Assembly (NCBI GenBank): GCA_947507875.1
Contig: CANNQP010000004.1
Location: 114,268 to 178,267, forward strand
Length of the DNA: 64,000 nt
Origin: Verrucomicrobiaceae bacterium
GTDB lineage: Bacteria; Verrucomicrobiota; Verrucomicrobiia; Verrucomicrobiales; Verrucomicrobiaceae
Reading direction: 5' to 3'
Shown piece after piece: positions 54,527-63,854 of this stretch (the stretch's first letter is position 1; each line of letters opens with the position of its first letter). The notes below the pieces were generated by a model. The model searched no databases. It was given only the letters and a program-made list of their open reading frames with translations, and was not told the DNA's origin. The position numbers and the translations under genes were made by a program.

Positions 54527-55501
54527 GTGAAGAAGCTCCGATATTTCTTCGAGACAACGCTGGTGGCCTCCGCCGCCTGGTTGTTGCCGCGCTTGCCCCG
54601 AGGCCTCGTCATGATGGCATCCAAAACCATCGGCTGGATCGCCTGCCAAGTGGATGCACGCGGTCGCCGCACCGCTCGAGAGAATCTCCGCGCAGCCTTT
54701 CGTGGTTCTCTGAACGAGAAGGAGGTGCGCCGAATCACCCTGGGTTCCTATCAAAACTTTGCCCGCACGTTTTTGGACCTTTTCTGGGCACGGGCCCTGA
54801 CCCATGAGAACTGGCCTAGTCATGTCAGCATTCGCATGGATGATCTTGCTGCTGAGGCGAAAGCGCGAGAAACAGGTGCCGTCTGGGTCACCCCACATTT
54901 TGGCAATTTTGAGTTCGTTAGCCTGATCTGGGGCTTTCGTGGGGTGCCCTTCACCGTCGTCGCTCAGGATTTCAAAAATCCGGGCCTCACCCGCATCTTC
55001 AAGCAACTCAGGGAACATTCGGGTCACAACGTGATCTCACAAGAGCAGGCGATGCTTAGATTGATGAAAGCCCTGAAGCGCCAAGGTCATGCGGGTTTGC
55101 TCACGGACCTAAACATCAAACCTGGCAAAGCCGCCACGATCATCGACTGTTTCGGCCTGAAAACCTGCGTGCCCACCCTGCATGTCGAATTGGCCAAAAG
55201 GCTCGGCCTGTCGATCATCACTGGAGTTTGCCAGCCCGCACCGGATGGGCGTTACGAGGTGCGTATTTTTGAGGCCATCCGTCCGATGCCCGAGGACAAC
55301 ACCCAAGAAGTCACTCAGCGCATCTGGGACCAATTCGAGCATGCCATCCGCGCCTATCCCGAGGGATGGCTCTGGATGTACAAGCACTGGCGCTACCTAC
55401 CCGGAACCCAGCGGGATGGCAATTACCCTTCGTATGCGAATCCGAATGAAGGATTCCGGGCGCTTTTGACTTCCCTCACTTCACATCCAGCTCAGGCTTG
55501 A
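54527..55501 (+). CDS. Lipid A biosynthesis lauroyl/myristoyl acyltransferase-like (LpxL/HtrB)
   Basis: This 324-residue protein has an N-terminal hydrophobic segment and the LpxL-type acyltransferase core: WVTPHFGNFEF with the HX4E catalytic motif (His-Phe-Gly-Asn-Phe-Glu), then LLTDLNIKPGKAATIIDCFG, and the closing YPEGWLWMYKHWRYLPG. It adds a secondary acyl chain to lipid A, so the cell has a Gram-negative outer membrane. GTG 54527 was chosen because an upstream extension to 54410 lies inside the divergent peptidase region. Its 3' end overlaps lipA by 26 bases, convergent. Confidence 0.9.
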   Translation: MKKLRYFFETTLVASAAWLLPRLPRGLVMMASKTIGWIACQVDARGRRTARENLRAAFRGSLNEKEVRRITLGSYQNFARTFLDLFWARALTHENWPSHVSIRMDDLAAEAKARETGAVWVTPHFGNFEFVSLIWGFRGVPFTVVAQDFKNPGLTRIFKQLREHSGHNVISQEQAMLRLMKALKRQGHAGLLTDLNIKPGKAATIIDCFGLKTCVPTLHVELAKRLGLSIITGVCQPAPDGRYEVRIFEAIRPMPEDNTQEVTQRIWDQFEHAIRAYPEGWLWMYKHWRYLPGTQRDGNYPSYANPNEGFRALLTSLTSHPAQA

Positions 55502-56378
55502 AATCAGCCGCATGATAAGAGCTGCGCACGAGTGGCGCGCTGGCCACATGGCGGAAGCCTTTCTTGAGTGCGATTTGTTTGTAGTTCTCAAAGGTGTCTG
55601 GGTGGATGTAGTCGATGACCGGCAGGTGCTGCGCGGAGGGGCGTAAGTATTGACCAAGCGTTAGGACCGTGACGTCATGCTCCAGCAAGTCATCCATGGC
55701 TTGGAACAGTTCCACTTCCGTCTCTCCGAGACCGAGCATCAGGCCGCTCTTGGTGGCGCATTTGTAGCCCAGCTCCGTGGCCATCGCCTTGGCACGCTTC
55801 AGCACATGCAGGCTACGATGATACATGGCACGACTGCGCACGAGAGGTGTGAGTCGCTCCACCGTTTCCAGATTGTGGTTAAAGATGTGCGGGCGTGCCT
55901 TCATCACCACTTCCAGGGCATCGTCTTTGCCATTGAAGTCAGGCACCAGAATTTCGATCGTGATCTCAGGCACAGCGGCACGCACGGCCTCAATCGTGCG
56001 GGCGAAGTGATCCGCCCCGCCGTCTTTCACATCATCCCGCGCCACGGCCGTGATCACCACGTGGTTCAGGCCCAGGCGCTTCGTCGCAGCGGCCACGCGC
56101 TCAGGCTCATCCGCCTCCAGCGCAAAGGGCTTCGCCGTCTTCACCGCGCAAAAGCCACAGGCGCGCGTGCAGCGATCTCCTGCGATCATGAACGTCGCCG
56201 TGCCCTGGCTCCAGCATTCCCAGCGGTTGGGACATTGGGCTTCTTCGCACACCGTGTGCAGTTTCAGGTCCGAGATGAGCGACTTCGTGCTCCAGAAGAC
56301 CGGATCACGCGGCAATTTCACACGAATCCAGTCGGGCTTTTTGTCCTGATGCAGGGCGGGGTCGATCTTGCAGGCCAT
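55476..56378 (-). CDS. lipA: Lipoyl synthase
   Basis: This 300-residue radical-SAM enzyme inserts two sulfurs into octanoyl chains on carrier proteins. Both cluster motifs are visible: the auxiliary CEEAQCPNRWEC near residue 44-55 and the radical SAM CTRACGFC near 72-79. VAPLVRSSYHA near the end carries the conserved RSSY. Length and layout are normal. It is convergent with the LpxL-like gene. No lipB is adjacent. Confidence 0.96.
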   Translation of the reverse strand: MACKIDPALHQDKKPDWIRVKLPRDPVFWSTKSLISDLKLHTVCEEAQCPNRWECWSQGTATFMIAGDRCTRACGFCAVKTAKPFALEADEPERVAAATKRLGLNHVVITAVARDDVKDGGADHFARTIEAVRAAVPEITIEILVPDFNGKDDALEVVMKARPHIFNHNLETVERLTPLVRSRAMYHRSLHVLKRAKAMATELGYKCATKSGLMLGLGETEVELFQAMDDLLEHDVTVLTLGQYLRPSAQHLPVIDYIHPDTFENYKQIALKKGFRHVASAPLVRSSYHAADFKPELDVK

Positions 56379-56441
56379 AGGGGGGTAAAGCTCACGAATG
56401 CGGCATCCCGGTCGATTGACAACCCCGAATTCATCACCAGT

Positions 56442-56684
56442 TCAGAGACGGAGGCGAATCGGCCCACGCACCTCCTTCGGATCCACGTCGACACCCCCTT
56501 GGGTCATCCGGAGCTTCCCAGCAGCTTGCAGCTCATTCGCCACGGCGCGCACTTCTGGCATCAGGGAACGCCAATCTTCAGGTGCCAGCCGACGCGCGAC
56601 CTCCGAAGGGCAGATGCTTTTCCCCAAGCCACGTGCAGCCACCATGTCGAGCAGCGTTTTTTCGATCTCCTGCGCTTTCATCAT
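56442..56684 (-). CDS. DUF3253 family protein
   Basis: This 80-residue protein matches DUF3253: a small winged-helix-like domain with LLDMVAARGLGKSICPSEVARRLAPEDWRSLMPEVRAVANELQAAGKLRMTQGGVDVDP. The C-terminal RGPIRLRL is typical. Its function is unknown. Its start overlaps the stop of the preceding flavin-reductase gene (ATGA, 56681-56684), so the two are translationally coupled. Confidence 0.85.
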   Translation of the reverse strand: MMKAQEIEKTLLDMVAARGLGKSICPSEVARRLAPEDWRSLMPEVRAVANELQAAGKLRMTQGGVDVDPKEVRGPIRLRL

Positions 56685-57280
56685 GGGCGTCGCAGTTCAA
56701 AAAGATCCAGAGTGCGGCAGTACCAGTGGGGTGCCTGCATGCGCCCGATCGGATGATAACTGCCTGGTCGGAGGAGCCAGGTCTCCGAGTCGAAGAGCCC
56801 CTCCCGCACATGCACCCGCAGCACCTCACCGATCACCAAGCGATTGGCACCGATCTCCAGGATGCTATGGCAGCGGCACTCCAGGCTAGCAGGAGCTTCA
56901 GCGAGACGTGGCGGCTGCACCCCTCGGCTCGGCACCGCGGTCAGTCCGGCCAGCTTCAGCTCATTTTCCCCAGGCGGGAGGCTGCTCGAGCAAAGATTCA
57001 TGGCTTCCGCCATCGGCTCGTCCACGAGGTTCACCACGAACTCCTGCGTCAGCCGGATGTTGAGCGCGGTGTCCTTGGGCACGCCGGGCTCACGATCACC
57101 CGGACATAGGCCGACGATGGGTGGACTATCTCCCAGCACATTAAAGAAACTAAATGGGGCCGCATTGACCCGTCCTTCCCGATCAACCGTGGTGGTCAAA
57201 GCAATGGGCCGAGGCGTGACCAGACCGGAAAGAATCATGTAGGCATCTTCGCGGTGGGGGCCAGTCAGGTCGATTTCCAT
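56681..57280 (-). CDS. Flavin reductase-like FMN-binding protein
   Basis: This 199-residue protein belongs to the flavin reductase/DIM6-NTAB family: DAYMILSGLVTPRPIALTTTVDREGRVNAAPFSFFNVLGDSPPIVGL near the N-terminus, then VNLVDEPMAEAMNLCSSSLPPGENEL and GRMQAPHWYCRTLDLFELRRP. Members bind FMN and use NAD(P)H to reduce it, or act in oxidative degradation. It is immediately upstream of DUF3253 and overlaps it, so both are one transcription unit. Confidence 0.88.
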   Translation of the reverse strand: MEIDLTGPHREDAYMILSGLVTPRPIALTTTVDREGRVNAAPFSFFNVLGDSPPIVGLCPGDREPGVPKDTALNIRLTQEFVVNLVDEPMAEAMNLCSSSLPPGENELKLAGLTAVPSRGVQPPRLAEAPASLECRCHSILEIGANRLVIGEVLRVHVREGLFDSETWLLRPGSYHPIGRMQAPHWYCRTLDLFELRRP

Positions 57281-57439
57281 GAGGCTAGCTGCTTTCTCAC
57301 ATGGACACAGTTTGGCAAGAGCGTCATGGAAAGGGAGGGAAAGAGAAACACATGCGGCCGAAGAGATCTTTGGAAAATTTGCCCGAAAAGGCCAAGATCA
57401 AGCTTCCTTGAGCATGCCTAAGCCCCTAGCAGCCTCCTC

Positions 57440-57919
57440 ATGAAACATTTCCTTCTACTGCCCCTCCTAGCGATAACACTCCTCTTGGCCATCTCTTCCG
57501 CCTATGGTCGTGCTAGCAAATCCAACATCGGCACCGTCATTGAAGATCTGAAAGTTCGATTCTCTGGCAAGCCCCTAGAGCTGAAAGGCAAACCCTATGT
57601 TTTGGAGTTTTGGGCCACTTGGTGCCCGCCCTGCCGCCAGAGCATTCCACACCTGAACGACGTTTATAAAAAATTCAAAACGAGAGGTTTAGAGATTGTT
57701 GGTGTCACGGACGAAGACAAGCAAACCGTCCGAACTTTTGAGAAAACACTTCCCATCGACTACACGGTGGCCTTCGACCCCTACAAGAAGCTAAACCAGC
57801 ACTTTGGCATCGAAGGAATCCCCCACGCGATGCTCGTGGACAGCACTGGCAAAATCGTCTGGGAAGGGCACCCGATGGGCTTGAGCGATGCAGACATCGA
57901 AGCCGTCCTGAAAAAGTAA
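57440..57919 (+). CDS. TlpA-like thioredoxin-fold exported protein
   Basis: This 159-residue protein has a signal peptide or anchor (MKHFLLLPLLAITLLLAISSAYG) and a thioredoxin domain of the TlpA/ResA kind: YVLEFWATWCPPCRQSIPHLNDVYKKF with the redox pair C62 and C65, then VAFDPYKKLNQHFGIEGIPHAMLVDSTGKIVWEGHP, containing the conserved cis-Pro in GIPHAML. It would reduce disulphides in the periplasm, for example during cytochrome c maturation. A bidirectional hairpin follows at 57942-57972. Confidence 0.9.
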   Translation: MKHFLLLPLLAITLLLAISSAYGRASKSNIGTVIEDLKVRFSGKPLELKGKPYVLEFWATWCPPCRQSIPHLNDVYKKFKTRGLEIVGVTDEDKQTVRTFEKTLPIDYTVAFDPYKKLNQHFGIEGIPHAMLVDSTGKIVWEGHPMGLSDADIEAVLKK

Positions 57920-57941
57920 ACCTCATGGCGAATCCTGATTT

Positions 57942-57974
57942 AAAGTCGCTCATTGCGTTCATTAGCGACTTTCA
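57942..57974. terminator. Hairpin after the TlpA-like gene
   Basis: A 9-bp inverted repeat (AAAGTCGCT at 57942-57950 and AGCGACTTT at 57964-57972, loop of 13) lies between the TlpA-like and zwf genes. The T-run is short (three T), so it is a modest terminator. Confidence 0.55.
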
Positions 57975-58072
57975 TGAGCATAGGCACAGCACTTGCGCAT
58001 CCTTAGTTGCCAGCCGAACGGGTGCGGTTAGTCTCCGCCCCCGTCGCCCCGATGAGCGTAAATTTCCCCGAC

Positions 58073-59617
58073 ATGTCTGACCCGGCCAATCCTTTCCAAG
58101 AAACATTGCTGTCCCGCCACCGCGCTGAACCCTGCACGGTGGTGATTTTTGGTGCCACTGGCGACCTGACGAACCGCAAGCTTATCCCCGCACTCTACAA
58201 TGTAGCAGCCTGTGGCGATCTGCCGCCTCAGTTCAAGGTTGTCGGCTTCGCACGGCGCGATAAATCGGATGAAATCTTCCGCACTGAACTGGAAGCTGGG
58301 AACCGGAAAAACTCCCGCCAAGGCCACAATGAGGAGCTTTGGGACAGCTTCAGCCAGACCATCCATTACCACCGTAGCGAGTTCGAAGACCCGGCGGGCT
58401 ATATCCGACTAAAAATGCTCTTGGATGAATTCGACCAAGAGCGTGGGGCTCCGGCGAATCGTCTTTTCTATCTCGCCTCAGCACCGGAAGCCTTCAAACC
58501 CATCCTAGAAATGCTCAAGGCCACGGGCCTCAATCAAGGTGTCGGTGGCAAGTGGGCGCGCGTCGTCTGTGAAAAACCTTTCGGCAAAGATCTCACCACT
58601 GCCCGAGCTCTGAATGAGACGGTAGCGGCGACTTTTGAAGAAAAAGACACGTATCGCATTGACCATTACTTGGGCAAGGAAACCGCCCAAAACATCATGG
58701 TACTTCGCTTTGCGAATGCCTTGTTCGAACCCACCTGGAACAGCCGCTACATCGACAACGTGCAGATCACCTGCGCCGAGAACCTAGGCATGGAAGGTGG
58801 GCGCGGCGGCTACTACGACACGGCAGGGGCCTTGCGGGACATGGTGCAGAACCACCTCTTCCAGCTCCTAAGCCTCGTTGCCATGGAGCCACCCACCGAC
58901 CTGAGTGCCGACGCTGTGCGCGATGAAAAAGTCAAAGTCATCCGCGCCCTGCGTCCCCTGATTGGCCCTGATGCTGTGGGCCACAATGTCATCCGCGCCC
59001 AATACACCGCGGGCAGCGTTGATGGTGTACCCCGTGTCGGTTATCGCCAAGAAGACCGTGTCAATCCTGAATCCATGACGGAAGCCTACGTGGCCCTGCG
59101 TCTCTACATCGACACTTGGCGCTGGCAGGGAGTTCCCTTTTACATTCGCGTCGGCAAGCAACTGCCCAAAAAAGCCACCGAGATCAGCATCCATTTCAAG
59201 AAGCCCCCCCAGGTTCCTTTTGCGACGCAAAAAAGACTTGGCATCAGCAGCGAAAACACCCTTGTGATTCGCATTCAACCCGACGAAGGCGTGGCTCTGC
59301 GTTTCCTCTGCAAGCAACCGGGACAAGCGATGAACATGCAGCAGGTGAAGATGGACTTCCGTTACTCATCGAGCTTTGGCAAAGCTAGCCCTGAGGCCTA
59401 TGAGCGCCTACTGCTCGATGCGATGGCTGGAGATGCCACGCTCTTCGCTCGCCGTGATGAGGTCGAAACCGCTTGGAAGTTCATCGACGAACTCGAGCAC
59501 GCTTGGCACAAATCAGAAAGTCCACCCCCCATGTGCGAATACCCTGCGGGGAGCTGGGGCCCTAAAGAAGCCGATGACCTCTTACGTGAGAATGGTCATG
59601 AATGGCGACTACTGTAA
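58073..59617 (+). CDS. zwf: Glucose-6-phosphate 1-dehydrogenase
   Basis: This enzyme (about 514 aa from ATG 58073) makes 6-phosphogluconolactone and NADPH at the entry of the pentose phosphate pathway. It has the nucleotide motif FGATGDLTNRKLIPALYN, the catalytic RIDHYLGKE with substrate Lys, and the substrate-binding stretch of the C-terminal domain (RWQGVPFYIRVGKQLPKKATEI). ATG starts at 58052 and 58007 are possible; all are in frame. It is monocistronic by appearance: the next gene is convergent. Confidence 0.96.
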   Translation: MSDPANPFQETLLSRHRAEPCTVVIFGATGDLTNRKLIPALYNVAACGDLPPQFKVVGFARRDKSDEIFRTELEAGNRKNSRQGHNEELWDSFSQTIHYHRSEFEDPAGYIRLKMLLDEFDQERGAPANRLFYLASAPEAFKPILEMLKATGLNQGVGGKWARVVCEKPFGKDLTTARALNETVAATFEEKDTYRIDHYLGKETAQNIMVLRFANALFEPTWNSRYIDNVQITCAENLGMEGGRGGYYDTAGALRDMVQNHLFQLLSLVAMEPPTDLSADAVRDEKVKVIRALRPLIGPDAVGHNVIRAQYTAGSVDGVPRVGYRQEDRVNPESMTEAYVALRLYIDTWRWQGVPFYIRVGKQLPKKATEISIHFKKPPQVPFATQKRLGISSENTLVIRIQPDEGVALRFLCKQPGQAMNMQQVKMDFRYSSSFGKASPEAYERLLLDAMAGDATLFARRDEVETAWKFIDELEHAWHKSESPPPMCEYPAGSWGPKEADDLLRENGHEWRLL

Positions 59618-59693
59618 AACGAACCAGAACCGAATGAAACCTGCCCCTTGGGGACAAGACAGGCAGGTTGAACTCAACGCATTCGGGTCGAAC

Positions 59694-60959
59694 TCATTTC
59701 TGCCCGATTCTCCACAGCGACTTTTCCGTGCGAATGATGAAGTCCTTTTGGAAAACCGCATAAGAAGCCAGGGATCGCTCTCCCAGATCATTCGCGTGCA
59801 GCAGTTGGTAGCGCTTTCCAGCTTTCACCACATAACCCATGCCTTTTTCATCCTGTAGGTAAAGACGGCCATCACCACAAAGAATCGAGGCACTGATCGG
59901 TCCCGTGCAGCGCTCTTGATAATGAACAGCGCCCGTCTTCACATCGGCACAGGTGAGGATGCCGTTGTCCGCCACGAAGTAAAGCTCACTCCCAACGACG
60001 ACCATGCTTGGGTTGTTAGGAGCATACTTGTCTAAGGTCCAAGCCACGTGGCTGTCCGTGACATCCCCTTCCCCATCGGCCCTGATGGCAAGCACGCGTG
60101 CCTTATCGTAACCGGTGGAAAGAATCACCATTCCATCCACAAAGAGCGGACGTGGCACCACCGAATACCCCTGATCGTAGCGCACCTTCCAAATCTCAGC
60201 CCCAGTCATGGGGTCCAAAGCATTCACCACCCCACTGCCCGGCGTGATGACCTGCCGCCGGCCTTTGACCTCGATCACCAGCGGGGTGCAAAAGGAAAAC
60301 TTTTTCTTTGCCTCGCTCTCTCGGATGAACTTCCAGCGCAAGCGTCCCGTTTTTTGATCCAAAGCGATCACCGCTGGATCAGACTCCGCATCTGCATTGA
60401 AAACCAGAACTCCATCAACCAGCACAGGACTTCCTCCATTGCCATGAACTGGCTTGTAGGAAAAATCACGCGTACTCCAGATAAAGGAGCCATCGGCTGC
60501 GTTCAAACAAGCTGTGCCTTGGTGCCCGAAATGAACGTACAAATGCCCTTCTTGATAGATCGGCGTGGGACTCGCATGACTATTTTTGCGATGAATATTC
60601 GGTGCACTAGCTGCCTGCTGGGGAAAGACCTCCTGCTCCCAGATCACCTTTCCATCGATCGCTGACAGGCAAAACGCGCGCAAACTGCGATCCACCCCAG
60701 GCTTTTCTTCACCAACCAGCGGCACCGCTGAAGTAAGATAAATCCGATCCCCCACCACGATCGGAGAAGACCATCCCACGCCAGGCAGGCTGGCTTTCCA
60801 AACGACATTCTTTTCTTGCCCAGCGCCCCATTCCACAGGCAAGCCCACGGCTTCAGAATTTCCTTGCTGACTTGGACCACGAAATTCAGTCCAATCTTGA
60901 GCTTTCAGCGAAAAACTAGCATGGAATGTGATGAGGCAGATGAAGGTTCGGGTAAGCAT
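59694..60959 (-). CDS. Exported PQQ-like beta-propeller protein
   Basis: This 421-residue protein has a signal peptide (to about residue 20, FSLKAQ) and PQQ-type WD-like repeats: DWTEFRGPSQQGNSEAVGLPVEW is the start found in many planctomycete/verrucomicrobial propellers, then VYVHFGHQGTACLNAADGSFIWSTRD-like strands (LYVHFGHQGTACLNAADGSFIW) and SVVPRPLFVDGMVILSTGYDKARVLAI. It may bind PQQ or be a BamB-like scaffold; the catalytic Asp and Cys-Cys of PQQ alcohol dehydrogenases are not obvious. It lies 240 bases downstream of the DUF1549/1553 gene on the same strand. Confidence 0.85.
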   Translation of the reverse strand: MLTRTFICLITFHASFSLKAQDWTEFRGPSQQGNSEAVGLPVEWGAGQEKNVVWKASLPGVGWSSPIVVGDRIYLTSAVPLVGEEKPGVDRSLRAFCLSAIDGKVIWEQEVFPQQAASAPNIHRKNSHASPTPIYQEGHLYVHFGHQGTACLNAADGSFIWSTRDFSYKPVHGNGGSPVLVDGVLVFNADAESDPAVIALDQKTGRLRWKFIRESEAKKKFSFCTPLVIEVKGRRQVITPGSGVVNALDPMTGAEIWKVRYDQGYSVVPRPLFVDGMVILSTGYDKARVLAIRADGEGDVTDSHVAWTLDKYAPNNPSMVVVGSELYFVADNGILTCADVKTGAVHYQERCTGPISASILCGDGRLYLQDEKGMGYVVKAGKRYQLLHANDLGERSLASYAVFQKDFIIRTEKSLWRIGQK

Positions 60960-61199
60960 GGAGATTGATTTGAATGAGACAAAGAAAGCCGTTCAGCTTC
61001 TGAATGTTGCGGGAAGTTTTGTATCCTCGCAATAGAGCCAGCGGAAGACAAGGTGGCCGATTTGAGGCTAGACATGAGGGAAAGACTTTTTCGTGCTACA
61101 TCGCGAGTCACCTGAAAGCGCCTTGCGTGGCGAAGCGGCTCTGGGCTTTGCTGCATTTGCAGCGTGATTGAAGATTTGGCGCATCCGACTGCCTCGAGT

Positions 61200-63854
61200 T
61201 CAGTCCACGTAAAGGAATTCATTGGAGCTCAACAACGCATGGCTCAGCGTCGAAAGCGCCAAAAATTCAGGTGAAACCGTTCGGGCTTCAGAAGGTCCAC
61301 TGGCTTTTTCCAGTTTACTCGGATGCTCTCGATAGTAGCTCGTCTGTGCTTTGAGAAACTGTAACGCTTCTTGTTCCTCAGCCATGCTAGGCAGGCGCTG
61401 AAAAGCGAGCACCCACGCTCTTGCCACTTGCTGCACCAAATCACCTTTAGCTTCCTGGATGACACGTTGAGCAAAATCCTGTGCATGCTCGCGCATGTAA
61501 AGATTGTTCATCAATAAAAGACTTTGTGGGCTGACTGTGGTGTTTGGACGGATGGCACAGTTTGCTTCCGTCATGGCAGGTACGTCGAACGCAGCAAACA
61601 TTTCTAAAGGTGTGCTGCGACGTGCCTGAATGTAGATGCTACGACGGTGTTCTTCGCCTTGCAGAGAGATAAACTTCCCAGTTTGGCGCCCAGCCGTGTC
61701 ACGGGTGTCAATGCCGATGATGACCTGCCCTTCCTCGTTAAAAGTGACTGGCACGGACTTGCCACCCACCTTGGGATTCAATCGCCCAGATATGGAAAGA
61801 AGGCTATCTCTGAGAATTTCCGCTTCAAGACGGCGGACATTCATGCGACTAAGCCAGCGATTGTCCGGGTCCAATTGATCACGTGTGGCATCACGGAGGG
61901 ATCTTTGGCGCCAGGTCTGACTCAGAAGAATCTGACGGTGCAGTTGTTTGAGACTCCAGCCTTTTGCCATGAAGTCAGCCGCCAGCCAATCCAGCAATTC
62001 GGGGTGACTCGGTTTTTCTCCCAGCTTGCCAAAATCGTTCGGTGTATTCACCAACCCACGGCCAAAATGGCGCAACCAGACTTGATTGACGATGACACGC
62101 GCTAACAACGGATGACTTCCATCGGTCAAGGCTTTGGCAAAAGCCAGACGACGGCCTGTGGTTGGGAGGGCTGGATTCTTCTCAGGAATCTGGATCAAAC
62201 GATGCGCCGCTAAAACACTAAGATCGCTGGGTTTGACGGTGCCTTTGGGCTGGTCGGGCTCACCACGATGAAAGAGGTAGGTAGCAGGAACGGCTTTTTC
62301 AACCATCGGCAATTCATCGAAGGCCTGCAAAAACTCCTCTTTCGGTTTTTTAGCACGCACTGCTGCCGCTTCATCCATCATGCGCTTCAACGTGTCGGCG
62401 TGTTTCGTTTTGTAAGTGGTATCGTAAAGATACAATGACCCAGCGCTTAGCTGCTGGATGCGCGGCCATGCTTTCAGCAAGGCCACTTGTGCAGGTGTGC
62501 GTTTTTTGACTTCTGTCCGGTAAGCTTGGCGAAGCGCGCCTCGGTCTTTCTCCGCAGTTTTACCCAATTCTTTTTCCAGAACCTCGGTGATGAATGCTTC
62601 TTGTTGCTTCAGTCGCTGAGCATCTATTTTTTTGGCTTCTTCTTCGATCACTCCGGCGATTTGACGCTCCTGGTCCGTTAAAAGTGAAACCAACCTAGCG
62701 GCTGGCGTCTTCCAGTTCGGTGTATTGAAGCCAGGTTCAAAGATCGCACGCAGTCGATAATAATCTGCCTGCGTGATGGGATCATAGCGATGATCATGAC
62801 ACTGCGCGCATCCAATCGTGATTCCGTAAAAAGCAGTGCTGATGATTTTGATCGTATCTGCGATGTTGGCATTTTGAGCCACTTTGTCGTTCATGGCACC
62901 TGTGCCGTCAGGTGCCATGCGGAGGAAACCCGTCGCCGTGATTTTTTCGATGTCTTGGGAACTGAGGTTCCGATGCGGCTGGGGCACCATCTCATCTCCT
63001 GCGATCTGTTCACAGACAAAGGCATCAAAAGGTTTATCCTTGTTGAGGGCAGCTATGACGTAATCACGGTATTTCCAGGCCCAGGCACGCTCCAGATCTT
63101 TATCGGTGTAGCCATCGGAGTCAGCATACCCAGCCAGATCAAGCCAGTGTCGCCCCCAACGTTCACCGTAGTGAGGCGAGTTCAGCAGCCGATCCACAAG
63201 CGTCGAATACGCTGCCTCAGCCCGGTCCGGAGAATGCGAGGCTGCGACAAAAGCATCCACCTCTTCAGGGCTCGGCGGAAGTCCTGTCAGATCCAAGCTG
63301 AGGCGTCGAATCAGAGTACGAGCCTCGGCCTGAGGGGAGAAATTCAGCCCGACTTCCTTAAGCTTCTTTGCAATGAACCCATCAATGGGATTCAAGAGAG
63401 ATTGAGAACGTACCGCCTTCTCGACTTTGGGCTTTTGGATCGGCTGGAAGGCCCACCAAGTGCGCTCTTCTTCAGTGAAGGCATGTTCCGGCCCCAGTTT
63501 CTCTGGCTCTGGGCGGGCGGTATGGGCACCTTCAGCGATCCAGCGTTCCAAAATCGCGATTTCCTCACTTTTCAGTTTGGCTTTTCCCTTGGGCATCTCA
63601 CCCGCCTTCACAAGCTCCAAGAGGTGACTCTTGTGTGCATTTCCAGGCTGGATAGCAGCTCCAGATTCACCCCCTTTCAAAAGAAAGCGCACCAGCCGCA
63701 CATCCAGCCCACCTTTCAGTTCACCTTCCTCACCATGGCAATGAAAGCACTGCGCCTTAAGGATGGGCCGCACATCCTTTTCAAAAGTGAGCGTGGCTGC
63801 ATGAGAGCTGGAGATGAGCAAGATGGCTAAAAAAGCGCGAATCACACTCGGCAT
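61200..63854 (-). CDS. PSCyt1-DUF1549-DUF1553 secreted cytochrome-like protein
   Basis: This 884-residue protein has a signal peptide (MPSVIRAFLAILLISSSHAA). A PSCyt1 domain follows with heme motif CFHCHGEEGELKGGLDVRL near residue 36, then DUF1549 with YYRLRAIFEPGF and the second CxxCH in CAQCHDHRYDPITQADYY. The C-terminal DUF1553 half has TGRRLAFAKAL, LVNTPNDFG and RRLEAEILRDSLLSISGRLNP. The proteins of this kind are abundant in Planctomycetes/Verrucomicrobia and usually sit next to a DUF1501 partner, which is not seen here. It is about 210 residues shorter than its relative at 14895. Confidence 0.92.
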   Translation of the reverse strand: MPSVIRAFLAILLISSSHAATLTFEKDVRPILKAQCFHCHGEEGELKGGLDVRLVRFLLKGGESGAAIQPGNAHKSHLLELVKAGEMPKGKAKLKSEEIAILERWIAEGAHTARPEPEKLGPEHAFTEEERTWWAFQPIQKPKVEKAVRSQSLLNPIDGFIAKKLKEVGLNFSPQAEARTLIRRLSLDLTGLPPSPEEVDAFVAASHSPDRAEAAYSTLVDRLLNSPHYGERWGRHWLDLAGYADSDGYTDKDLERAWAWKYRDYVIAALNKDKPFDAFVCEQIAGDEMVPQPHRNLSSQDIEKITATGFLRMAPDGTGAMNDKVAQNANIADTIKIISTAFYGITIGCAQCHDHRYDPITQADYYRLRAIFEPGFNTPNWKTPAARLVSLLTDQERQIAGVIEEEAKKIDAQRLKQQEAFITEVLEKELGKTAEKDRGALRQAYRTEVKKRTPAQVALLKAWPRIQQLSAGSLYLYDTTYKTKHADTLKRMMDEAAAVRAKKPKEEFLQAFDELPMVEKAVPATYLFHRGEPDQPKGTVKPSDLSVLAAHRLIQIPEKNPALPTTGRRLAFAKALTDGSHPLLARVIVNQVWLRHFGRGLVNTPNDFGKLGEKPSHPELLDWLAADFMAKGWSLKQLHRQILLSQTWRQRSLRDATRDQLDPDNRWLSRMNVRRLEAEILRDSLLSISGRLNPKVGGKSVPVTFNEEGQVIIGIDTRDTAGRQTGKFISLQGEEHRRSIYIQARRSTPLEMFAAFDVPAMTEANCAIRPNTTVSPQSLLLMNNLYMREHAQDFAQRVIQEAKGDLVQQVARAWVLAFQRLPSMAEEQEALQFLKAQTSYYREHPSKLEKASGPSEARTVSPEFLALSTLSHALLSSNEFLYVD

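Noticed and set aside
55677..56756. 359-residue + strand frame over lipA and DUF3253
   Set aside because: Antisense to lipA, whose Cys motifs are intact; His/Arg-rich shadow composition.
62790..63830. 346-residue + strand frame over the DUF1549/1553 gene
   Set aside because: Antisense shadow of a strong gene with signal peptide and heme motifs.
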